Shown here: piece after piece, positions 36,997 through 46,798 of the stretch
How positions within the stretch are numbered: the first letter of the stretch is position 1
Layout of the letters: every line of letters starts with the position of its first letter
Assembly (NCBI GenBank): GCA_965178125.1
Contig: OZ237739.1
Location: forward strand, 558,001-622,000
DNA: 64,000 bases
Direction of reading: 5' to 3'
Origin: Bilabrum cf. latius
Taxonomy: Eukaryota > Bigyra: Bicosoecida > Bigyra > Bicosoecida
Made by a program: the position numbers and the translations under genes
Notes under the pieces: generated by a model
Told to the model about the DNA's origin: nothing
Seen by the model: the letters and a program-made list of their open reading frames with translations, nothing else
Database searches by the model: none

Positions 36997-37188
36997 GCCC
37001 TGGGAACGGCGGGCTGCTGCACACGGTGGCGCTGCTGGCGAGTGGGGGTGGCAGTGGGGGCTTGCTTGCCTTGGGGCGGGGTGGGCGAGGGCTTCCCGCC
37101 GAACGTGTCAACTGCCCTCCAGCCAATGCAGCCAGCTGGTCGCGACTGAGACAGAAGCAAGAGTTCCTGTGCCTTATGCATCAACTTG
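36997..37188 (+). pseudogene. Glycosidase 3'-end fragment
   Basis: Contains the PGNGGLLHTVALLAS segment and the GFPP-NVSTA end of the glycosidase with its TGA, but nothing upstream of it. A four-base insertion (GCTT) in the GGLPWGG region breaks the frame. Its 3' flank (GACTGAGACAGAAG and about 80 following bases) matches the flank of copy 2, so it derives from that copy's lineage. It is a dead relic. Confidence 0.85.
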
Positions 37189-37571
37189 CGCTATCAGCCT
37201 CAATTCAAGGGCGGCACGATCGCCAGCTACTTCACAGGGACGGGAGGCCATGCAGCGACGAGGCCAGTCGACGCGCATTGGAAAAGTGGTGCGTACATTT
37301 GTAGTATCAGAGGTATACCGCGTTCAGGTGGGCTGGTGAAGAACAAGTCGTTCGGGGTAAATTAATTAAGTTCCGGGGGCAGACGACCGTCCGATGGGCT
37401 ATGTATGTATGTGTGGTCTTCTTTCCTGACAAATTCTCAATATATTAGCCACAGGAGCTCCAGTACCACAACATTCTTCCATTGAGACAGCGCAGACAAA
37501 AAACATCGTCAGTTAGCTAGGCCGCAAGCGAAGGAATTGAGAAGCGGTCAGTTGGATCCAAAAAAGGTTGA
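37189..37571. other. Intergenic, nothing recognised
   Basis: The first about 60 bases continue the copy 2-like 3' flank. The rest is AT-richer with a TATGTATGTATG stretch near 37402 and no recognisable gene. Confidence 0.45.
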
Positions 37572-37644
37572 CGGTTCCGGTGGGTCTCGATCCCACGACC
37601 TCGCGATTAACAGTCGCACGCTCTTCCAGTTGAGCTACGGAACC
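37572..37644 (-). tRNA. tRNA-Asn(GTT)
   Basis: 73-nt cloverleaf read 37644 to 37572: acceptor GGTTCCG/CGGAACC, D stem GCTC/GAGC, anticodon arm TGCGA-CTGTTAA-TCGCG with anticodon GTT, T arm GTGGG-ATCGAGA-CCCAC, discriminator G. No intron. A T-rich run follows downstream as a Pol III terminator. Confidence 0.95.
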
Positions 37645-38016
37645 ACTTGACCAAAGCCCCTAATTAAGAAATACAATCAGATGCATAAATAATCATAGTT
37701 TCGATTAAAGCATTTTTTCTCCAAAGCGCGCCGTTCATCCACGTGCAAAATCATTTTATCCGCCGGTTCGGTGCAAGCGGCATTACTGAATTTATCCATT
37801 CAAAGTCAAGGGTGAGATCAGTGCAGTTTCTGGTGAACGATGGCACTGCTATCTCGGGTAGATGCTCTCGGCGCGACACCCGTTGGCGCATCCAGCCAGC
37901 GATCACCGTGCATGTTGTGCAATTCGCACTGTACCCGAGCTGGTGCGATAATATCTAGTGACTGATTATTTAATAATCAGAAGCAGTTCTTGGCATCGCA
38001 GCGAGTACGACACAGC
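37645..38016. other. Intergenic, nothing recognised
   Basis: AT-richer stretch with a TTATTTAATAATCAG segment near 37968. No ORF with a recognisable domain. Confidence 0.45.
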
Positions 38017-38172
38017 ATGGACGACTACGGTGCGTCGGATGCCGTTGAGTTCGGTCCAAACGATTCGTACGGAATGGGAACAAGTGAGACTCCGTGCCTA
38101 GATCACAATTCTTGCAAGTGCGGCGAGTGCGGATGGCCGGGAAATAGACCCGTGCCACCGAACCCATCGTAA
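38017..38172 (+). CDS. Possible small Cys-containing ORF (51 aa)
   Basis: ATG at 38017 to TAA at 38170-38172, 51 residues beginning MDDYGASD and ending with CKCGECGWPGNRPVPPNPS. It lies in the same frame as, and just upstream of, the coiled-coil gene. It could be a small protein, an upstream ORF, or chance. No family is recognised. Confidence 0.2.
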   Translation: MDDYGASDAVEFGPNDSYGMGTSETPCLDHNSCKCGECGWPGNRPVPPNPS

Positions 38173-38229
38173 AGACTGCACACCTCCGTACAACCAGTTC
38201 CATTGTGCGCAGATCGCCAAGGCGGGCTC

Positions 38230-41200
38230 ATGTCCCCAGGAGGAGATTCATTGGCCCGCGGACACAGTGGAAAGATAGCCACGCAATACTACCCGGCCGG
38301 TTCGGCGGAGGCGGGTCAGCCGCCTCCGCCACCCCGGGGGGTGCAGCCGGCAGCAGCAGCAGACCTGCAGGACGCGCGAGCGTACAGCAGGCTGTGCGAG
38401 CAGCGAATCCTGGACCTGGATGCCGACCACCCCTTGCCAGTCACGTCCGACCTGCTCGGCCAGCCGGCCCGCTCCCCGACGGATTTGTGCTCCCCGCGCG
38501 CGAGCGGCAGCGCCGGGGATGCAGCAGCAGCAGCAGCAGCAGCGCGGGCCCGTGGCCCTGTCGGCGGGAAAGAAACCCACAGCCAGCGGGACGAAGGCGC
38601 CAAGCAATCGCAACAGGTGCGCGAGCTGCAGTCGCGCATGAAAGAATTGGCGCAGCGGCTGCAGAAATCGGAGCAGGCGCGATCGTCCCAGGCGCGCAGG
38701 GCCGAGCAGCTGCAGGCAAAGCTAGCACGGCTGGAAGGAGGGGGCCGCAGGGCGGGCGCATAGGCGACAGGCACCGGCCCCGCGGGCCACGGATCGTCCG
38801 CGCGGACCCGCAGGGAAGCTTCGCAGAGCGCCCGAGCCGCGCTCGAGCGGGCAGAGAGCGAGCGCGACCAGGCGCGGGCTGACCTCCAGGCCGAGGTGCG
38901 CGCGGGAGAGGAGGCGCGGGCGTACATCGCCGTTCTGGAGGAGACGCTGCACAAGCGTGAGGGCGGGCCGGGGGGCCCGGGGGAGCGGCAGGCGAACCTG
39001 CTTACGCAGCTGGCCAAGCTCAAGGGGGAGCTGGCGGCGCGCACCGAGGAGGCCAGGGCGCACGAGGAGGCAGCGGCGCGGGCGGAACAGGAGGCCAGAG
39101 CCGCGCAGGAGCAGGCGCGGCGGGCGGCCGATGGCCTGGTGGATCGGGGTCGGGCCTCGGACGCGCCCCCGGAGGCCCGCGCGGCGGCGCTGGAGAGGGA
39201 CAACGCGGCCCTCGTGGACTTTGTGGCCGAGGCGCGGCAGGAAAGGACGAGGCTGGAGAAGGCTGCCGAGGACGCGGGCGCGGAGGCGCGGAGGCTGCGG
39301 GAGCAGCTGGACGAGGCCGTGGATCGGGCGGCGGCCGAGGCTGCGCGCGCCGAGGGTGCCGAGCAGGCCTCCAAGGGGGCGGGGGAGCGGGCGCGGCAGC
39401 TCGAGACGCAGCTGCTCGAAGCGCGGCAGGAGCTGGAGCGGGCGCAGCGGACGGGGCAGGAGCGCGAGGACGACGACCGGGAGCTGCGGGCCGTGCAGGC
39501 TCAGCTGCTGGGCACCATTCGCGAGCAGAAGAAGGAGTGCGATGAGGCCCGGGCCGAGGCGGCTGGCCTCGCGCAGGAGAAGGAAGACGCCATGGCACGG
39601 CTGGCCTCCACGGAGAAAGCCCTCGACGCTGCAGAGCAGGAGAGGGACGAGGTGGAGAGGCAGAGGGACGAGGCGAGGACCCAGCTGGCGCAGCTCGAGG
39701 CGGCCGCGGAGTCGCTGCGGAGGGACAGGGACAGGGCCACAGCCGACGTGGCGTCGCTGCAGACCGACGGGGAGCAGGCGAGGGCCGCGGGTCACGAGGC
39801 GGAGCAGCGTCTTTCGGAGCTGTCGGCCGAGAACGGGCGGCTGGAGGCGCGCGCGCAGTCGCTGGAGGCGCGCTTGGAGGGTCTACTGCAGGAGGCTGCG
39901 GCGCTGCGGGAGGCGCAGGAGGCCGTGGCGGCGGCCGAGGAGCGGGTGCGCCGCGCGGACGAGGACGAGGCCGCGCGGGAGGGCGAGGAGGAGGCGGAGC
40001 GCGGCCTGATCCGCGTCGCGATCGAAAGGAAGACGGCCAGGGCGAGAAGGAGGGGCGAGAAGGAGGGGCGAGGCGGGCGACGCCAAGAGCAGCGGCACCG
40101 GCGGGGCGGGCGCGGGTCACCCGGCAGAGGCCTGGGCAAGGGCGAGGGAGACGAGCAGCGAGACGGCGTGGAGGACGACGACGAGATTGGCGGCGGCGGC
40201 AGGGGCGGCGGTGCCGGGGAGGAGGGGCTGTACGAGGACGGCCATGACGATGAAGAGGAGGAGGAGGAGGAGGACAGCATGCTGACGTACTAGCTCGCTT
40301 CGGCTGCAGAGGGCAGGGGCGGAAGGGGCTCTTCCTCTTCGAGCGATCCTGCGCTGGTGGCATCTCGCCTGGCCGAGGCCGCCGGCACTCTGGCCAAGGG
40401 AAGGGCGGCGCGGGCCCTTCGGTGGGCCGCCTCGGCCGAGGTGCAGGTCGCTGCGCCGGCGCTCGCCACGGCGGCGCGGCGGGTGTCCCAGTGGCTGTCC
40501 ATTGCTGGCAGCTGCATGTCGGACTTTAGCAGGGCGGCTCGGTCTCAGCACGAGGACAAGCGGGCCCAGCGCCGGCTGCTCCACGACGAGATCCACGAGC
40601 TTAGGAGGGCGAGGGACGAAGCTCAGGAGGCGCACGCGGGCGCATCGGACGAGCTGCGGGCCGTCCGGCGGGAGCTGGACGAGCGTGCCAGGGGGTGGGA
40701 GGAGGACCAGGCCGCGCTGGCGGAGCGCGTGGCGCGGGCCGAAGCGGGGGAGGAGGGGGCCTCTGACGAGGCCAGGGCGGCCAAGGAGGCGGCCGAGGCC
40801 TCTGCCAGGTCGGAGCGGGACGCCACGGAGCGAGCCGACAGGGCGGAGAGGGAGAGAGACGAGGCCGTCAGGCGGATGCAGGAGGTCGAGCGGGCGGCGC
40901 AGGCGGCCGAGGCCGAGCGATCCGAGGCGGCCGCGGGCAGGGACGACGCGGCGGCTCGGCTGCAGGAGGCGGAGCGCCAGGCGCACGAGCGCGGGGAGCT
41001 CCTGCAGGCGGAGCGCGAGGCCAGGAAGGACGAGCAGCGGTCCTCCGTCACGCAGCAGCGCGTCCTGGGCAGCAGGGTGGGGGAGCTGGAGGACCTGCTG
41101 CGGGAGAGGCAGGAGGCCCTCTCCGCGGCCGAGGAGCGGTGCCAGCGGATGCAGGGGGAGCTGGAGGCCGCGCGGCAGGAGGCCGAGGACAGGGGCAGGG

Positions 41201-43608
41201 AGCTGGACGGGGCGCGGGAGGACGCGCGGGGCGTCCGCGCCGAGCTGTCGGAGCACCGGTCGGGAGCGGCCAAGGAGCGGGACGAGCTGCAGGGCGAGAT
41301 GGAGGAGCTGGCGGGGCTGCTGGACCGGCAGAACGACGCCCTGGAGGAGGCCAAGGGGGCCCGGGGCAGCGCCGAGGAGAAGGCGGCGGTGGCGCAGCGC
41401 AGCGTGGTGCAGCTCATGATGGAGGCGGAGGGGGCCCGCGGACGCCTGGGGGCCGTGGTGCAGGAGCTGGAGGAGGCGGCAGCGCGGGCGGAGCGGGAGG
41501 CCGGGGTGGCGGCGGCGGACCGCAGCAGGGGCGGCGGAAGCGGCGGAGACGGCAAGCCGGAGGGCTCTGACACGACACCCCTGCCCGGCCTGGTGCGGCG
41601 TACGGCCGAGGGGGCCCGCCGGCTGGCGTCGGCCGCGCGCGCGGCCTGCGCCGAGATGCGGGCCAAGGAGGCCGAGGCGAACGCCCTGCGGCAAGAGGTG
41701 GCGGCGGCTCGGCCGCACCTAGAGGCACTGTCGGAGGCCACGGCGGGGGCAAGGGACCGAGCGGCGGCGCTCGTGGAGGCCGAGGCGCGGATCGGGGAGC
41801 TCAGGGGAGCCCTTGCCGCGGCCGAGAGCCATTACAGCGTGGCGGCGCAGGAGGTGGAGCAGCTGCGGGCCCGCATGGCGCAGATGCAGGGGCAGGCGGA
41901 GGGCGGCGCCGCGCGCGTTGCGGAACTCGCGGCGGCCCTGGACCAGTCCCGCGCGGCGGAGCGGGCTGCGGAGGGACGCGCGCGCCAGCTGGAGGACGAT
42001 GTGAATCGCCTGCAGGGGCAGCTGGACGGGGCCAGAGCCGAGGCGTCCGAGGCCCAGCGAGGGGCGGCCAGGGCCGAGGCCGGGGAACAGCGGGGCCAGG
42101 ACGCCGTGGCGCGGGCCGAGGCAGAGGCGGCCACGGCGCGCACCCTCAGGGAGAGGGCAGAGGCGGAGGCCAAGGAGGCGCGCGAGCGAGCCGCCTCTGC
42201 CGAGAGAGACTGCCAGGAGGCGCGGCACGCCGCCAGCGAGGCGCAGAGCAGGGCCAGGGAACTGGAGACGGAGGCTCTCCGCAAGGGAGAGGAGGTGGCC
42301 ACGCTTCGGGCGCAGCTGGACCAGGCCCGCGCGCAGCAGGAAGAGGTGGAGCGCGCGCTGGCCGCGGACGTGATGTCCCTAGGCGACCAAGCCGACCAGG
42401 CCGTGCGCGAGCGGCAGCAGCTGCAGAGCCGCGCGGAGGAGCTCAAGCAGGAGGCCGACGCGGCGCGGGGGGAGCTCCAGCGCGAGATCGAGCGGCACGC
42501 GCGCACCGCCGAGGAGGCCAGGGCGGCCAAGGAGGCCGCCGAATCGGCCGAGGCCGCGGCCCGCAAAGCCAAGCGGGAGGAGGAGGAGGCCCGCGAGGAC
42601 GCGAGAAGGGCGAGGGCGGCTCTGACCCAGAGCGGTGCCACGGGGGAAGACGTGCGGCGGGAGCTCGAGAAGCTGGGGCAGGACTACGCGAGGGCCAAGG
42701 CGGACCTCGCCGGCGCGGAGAGGGAGCGCGACACGCTCCGGTCGCAGCTGAGGACGGCGGAGTCCAGAGCGACCGACGCCACGGCGCAGCTGCGGGCCAC
42801 GCAGGAGCAGCGGGGCAGCGCGGCGTTCTCCTCCAGCCTGAGGCCGCTGGGCGTGGCGGCGTCTCGAGCGGGGGTGCCTGGGCTGGGCGGCGCCGGGCAC
42901 GCGGCCGGGACAACTCGCTCGATGCTGGCGGGCGGTGCCGCCCCCGGCTCCGGCGCAGGCACGGGAATAGGCGGCGGCTAGGCGTCCTACCCGGGCGGGG
43001 CATTCGGAGGCCAGGGGCAGGGCCAGGGCCAGGGCTAGGGGTCCTTCCGCACGGGAGACGGGGGTGGCCTCGGCGGTCTCGGCCTCAGCCAGCGGTTCGG
43101 AGGCGTTGGTGCTGGTGGTGGCGTGCAAGAGATGTCGGGGCTGTCTGGACGCGAGAACGGCAAGGGCGAGGCGCAGGGGCAGGATCTCGGTGCCTCCCGC
43201 GTGGCGATTTCGCGGACGGGCAGCATCCGCATCGACATTGGCCAGGGGTAGCAGGGGCAGGGGTAGCAGGACGGGCAGGGCATTGGGCCTGGGCAGCAGT
43301 CCCGCGCCGGTTCTGTGACGGGGTCGGGCCCGGGCCGCGGGGGGGACGATGGGCCCTCGTTCCTCTCCGTGGCGGAAGAAACCGATCGTCCTTCTGCCAC
43401 TGCCAGCGGCAGTGGCAGTGCTAGTGGGGGGAGGGCAGGAGGGGCTGTTGGTGGCGCTGGAGGAGACGATGCGGGGAAGGGGCGCGGGGGGCAGGTGGGA
43501 TCTGGGATCGGTGCAGGCGGGATAGCCGCTGCCGGGGGCCGGGCCAGCGACCTGAGGTCCAGGCTGCGGGAGGCGCGATCGCGGTTCAGCCAGCTGGAGC
43601 GGAACTGA
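38230..43608 (+). CDS. Long Ala/Glu/Arg coiled-coil protein
   Basis: ATG at 38230 to TGA at 43606-43608, 1792 residues in one frame, with TAGs at 38761, 40291, 42979, 43036, 43249 and 43264. After a low-complexity N-terminus (poly-Pro, poly-Ala), residues about 130-610 and 770-1550 form very long heptad-type coiled coils. They are split near 660-690 by an acidic segment ending EEEEEEEDSMLTY. The C-terminal about 240 residues are Gly/Gln/Ser-rich; TAG at 43036 continues a run of alternating Gln-Gly codons. The architecture resembles rootletin, myosin-tail or centriolar coiled-coil proteins, but similarity here is compositional only. A ciliary or cytoskeletal role is a guess supported by DNAAF6 elsewhere in the window. 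Every other frame is also long because of the GC content. Confidence 0.82.
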
Positions 43609-44085
43609 TCCGGTAGTCACGGCAGCCCACCCACAGCCGCCTTGCTGTTGCTCCGTCGCTGCGGCGTGAATTCGCGCGCGGGGCTTTAGCCTATGATTGT
43701 TCGCAAAGAGTCTGAACTGTTGCTACCTGTCCTGGTCCCGCGGCCAGCCCCTCCTGTCTGCCAGTTTGGACGGGTCCGTCCGCCTGTGGCACGCCTCCAT
43801 GGGGCAAATCCTCCACAAGATCCGCCGGTATGGATGCCGGTGTCGTGCGGAACCGGAACCGCCGCGGCGCCGCCTGCCCTGGCGGCCAAAGTTACACCAC
43901 TCTTGCTGTGGCAAGTTGCACTGCTGTCCACCGCAGTGGTGATGTCGCTTCAATGTATGCAAATAGTGTTCTCCGGCGGCCTCCTCCTCGAAATGGACTG
44001 CGGACATGAACCAATCAACTGATTTTGCGAACAGCATGATTTATTTCCTGCTCTTGCCGCAGGTTATGCAGCACTTGCAGCCGCA
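43609..44085. other. Intergenic with a WD40-like scrap; possible upstream exon of the beta-helix gene
   Basis: The stretch between the coiled-coil gene and the beta-helix gene. Apart from the WD40-like piece, a pyrimidine-rich sequence ending TTGCCGCAG at about 44061 looks like a 3' splice site just upstream of hydrophobic codons. Confidence 0.4.
43697..43827 (+). pseudogene. WD40-repeat-like fragment
   Basis: The frame reads CYLSWSRGQPLLSASLDG then SVRLWHASMGQILHKI, a good single WD40 blade with the SxDGSVRLW signature. It is preceded in frame by TGA (43694-43696) and followed by GTATGG, a possible donor. No neighbouring blades are seen. It could be an isolated exon or, more likely, a gene relic. 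Confidence 0.4.
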
Positions 44086-46266
44086 ATGATGCTGCCCTCC
44101 GTTCACTCCTAGTCAACAGTATTCTATCTGAGTCCTTCGGGGAGTGACGCGAACGATGGGTCCCAGCAGTCGCCGTTCCGCTCGTTTCAGCGAGCCAGGG
44201 ACGCAATCAGGAGCTTGAAGGCGTCACTGGGAGGATCGCTTCCTCCGGCCGGCGTCGCTGTGGAAGCTGCTGCTGGCGACTATCCGCCCGTCGATTCGCT
44301 GAATGGGAGCGTGCTCTCTCTCGATCCAGCGCAGGACTCGGGTACGCCGGGGAGCTCCATCGTCTATCGATCCGATGGATCCGGCCCGGTGCAGCTGCTG
44401 GGAGGCCCCAAGCTGGAGCCGTCTGCGTGGAGCGAGGTTCCTGCCAAAGAGGGGATGTTTCAAGCCAGCCTGGGCAGTCTTGGGCTGCAAGCCTCGGACC
44501 TGGGCAGCCTCAACGCCGGCAATCTCGGCGACTGCGCTTGCAATCAGCTCACCGAGCTCGTGTACGACGGAGAGCCAATGGTGCTGGCGCGCTACCCCAA
44601 CATGAATTACTCCAGGGAAGACCTCCCGCTGCCTGCGTTTCGCCACATCGCCAGCACGCTGAAGTCGAGCCCATTCGAGTTCATCGCCAACCAGACCGAC
44701 GCCGGCGCGCTCAAGCGCTGGAGCGCAGAGCTGCAGCAGACGGGGGCAGACGTCTGGATCGGTGGATACTGGATGTACGGATGGGCCGACAGCTACTGCA
44801 AGGTGCAGTCCATCGATCCTTCGAGCGGGAAAGTCACCGTGGAGTAGGACACACCGCCGGTGTACGGCTTCAAGCCAAAGGCCAGGTACTTTGGCGTGAA
44901 TCTCTTCTCGGAACTGGACTAGGAGCGGGAGTACTACATCAACAAGACATCCATGATGCTGTATTTCATGCCTCCCTCGGGCAATGCGCCCAGCAAGCCG
45001 GCCTACCTGACCCTGGCGCCGACCGTGGTCACAGTGGGTGGTTCCGCAGAGAAAGCGCGGCGCCGCGCGGTCCAGGTCGCGCGGGACGAGGAGCGAGCGC
45101 GAACCCGCGCGCGGGATTTCGCCGCATTCGAAGAGGCCGCGAGAGCCGGGCTGCACCTTCACGAGGTCATCGGGGACAAGGGGTCCCTCGGCTACCGAGA
45201 GAGGCGGCGGGATTTCTTCGATGGCCTGGAGGCGGTGCGCCGGGCGGAGGAAAGGGCTGCGGCGGGTCACCATGCCTCATCGCAGCCGCTGCAGTACGTC
45301 AAGCTGCAGGGGCTCACACTGTCGTACGGCATGCAGGGCGCGATGCTCAACGGCGTGAACAACGTGGTGCTGGACGGCATCGACGCGTCTGCCAACACGG
45401 CGCACTCGCTGCGGCTGACAGGATACAACAACACCCTGTCCAACTCCAAGGCTTCCTACGCGGGATGCTCTGCCATGGCAGTGGAGGGAGGCGACGAAAA
45501 GACGCTGACACCCAGCGGGAGCCAGGCGATCTCCAACACCGCCACGTACTACGGGAGGTGGAAGCGAACGTACCAGCCCGGCGTGGGATTCGGTGGCGTC
45601 GGCGTTCAGTTCAAGGGCAATAAGGTTGGCTACGCGCCCCACATCGGGATGACCGGCTCCGGCAACGACCATTTGTTCTTCAACAACACCTTCGAGGTGG
45701 CGGTGTTCGAGGTGAGCGACTCCGGCTGCTGGTACTCCGGGAGGTCGTGGGCCCATAGGGGCTCCAAGCTGCTGAACAACACCTTCCGGTCGTGCAAGGA
45801 CATCGAGCCTACGTTCCTGGGGTATCCAGAGACGCACGGTATCTACTACGACGACGAGCTGTCGGCCCACGAGGCGGCGTTCAACAAGTTTTACGACGGC
45901 TTCCAGGGCGTGTTCGTGGGCGGCGGCAGGCGGCACTCGGTGCACGACAACTACTTCGAAGGAATCACCGAACCCTTCCAGATGGACGATCGGGGGCTCC
46001 ACTGGCAGTCCCAGTACTGCAATGCCACGAACGGTATATTCTTTCAGGAGCTGGAGGCGCTTCACTACCAGCAGCCCCCGTACTCGACGCACTACCCTGA
46101 GCTGGTGGGCATCAGGCATGACCACCCTTGCGTGCCAGTCTACAATCACATTGAAAACAACACGTGGTGTCCGCCGTCGCCGAAGGACCAGTTCAGCAAC
46201 ACGCCACCGGCCACAGCGGCCAAGTGGCTGACGACCATTGCGAACAACACCGCTGTGACCTGTTGA
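44086..46266 (+). CDS. Secreted right-handed parallel beta-helix protein
   Basis: 726 codons from the first in-frame ATG to TGA at 46264-46266, TAGs at 44110, 44845 and 44920. The start YLSPSGSDANDGSQQSPFRSFQRARDAIR is typical of secreted beta-helix (pectin-lyase-like) proteins. Later come PMVLARYPNMN, ELD-UAG-EREYYIN (family usually ELDQPGEYY) and many Asn-rich rungs (NGVNNVVLDGI, GSGNDHLFFNNTF). Likely a carbohydrate-active or adhesive secreted protein; the substrate is unknown. The ATG at 44086 leaves too short a signal sequence. The frame upstream is hydrophobic (GYAALAAAMM) and begins after a splice-acceptor-like CAG at 44061, so a first exon is probably missing. Confidence 0.82.
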
Positions 46267-46798
46267 ATTTGCTTTGAGGAGGTCAGGTAGCGCGGCGGAT
46301 CGATTTGCTGATCATTGCTTGAAAAGCTGGTACTCGAATTCTTATCTGGCCTCCCGCGGGCTTGCGCATAGGACGGCAGCAATTCGTACGCTATTCCCGT
46401 CATTTGGGACTGCTTGCACCTTTCTCGGCGCATCAGCGCCGCGCCCGCAAACCGGAAATGATGGTGGTGCTCGGGACGGGGGCGGTGCTTTCACTTTCCG
46501 TGATTTGTACACTGCCATTGAACGAAAATCTCATGGAATCTGATGCAACAAATATATCGTAGGTTAATTATGTGAGTTCTGCGATCCATAGTGTGTTCTT
46601 ATACTCTATTGTGGCAGCATGCATCTTCGGTCGGCTTTGTACATTTCTCGTGCCCTTGGCAGATTCTGTCGTGCTCGAGTTGTATAGTTGTATTGATTAA
46701 AGGAGTATTATTTCTGCGTATTGTAGCCTTTATTATAGTTGTGTCTTGCTTCATGTTGGTGAACCTGGCGCACCAGAGGAACGTGGGATTGTTCCTGA
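46267..46798. other. Intergenic or 5' exon/intron region of the transporter
   Basis: 532 AT-richer bases before the open frame of the ABC transporter. The transporter frame has no ATG between its upstream TGA (46796) and 46994, so a first exon is expected here or further upstream. I could not identify it with confidence. Confidence 0.4.

Noticed and set aside
9841-38050. Shared 18-base GACTACGGTGCGTC-GAT at about 9850 and 38022
   Set aside because: One short match (DYGASD) with no extension on either side; most likely chance.
38200-43620. Very long ORFs on other frames and the opposite strand of the coiled-coil gene (up to 533 codons)
   Set aside because: Extreme GC content removes stops from all frames. 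The products are Pro/Arg/Leu-rich shadows; the chosen frame has heptads, a sensible start and links through TAG to the same stop.
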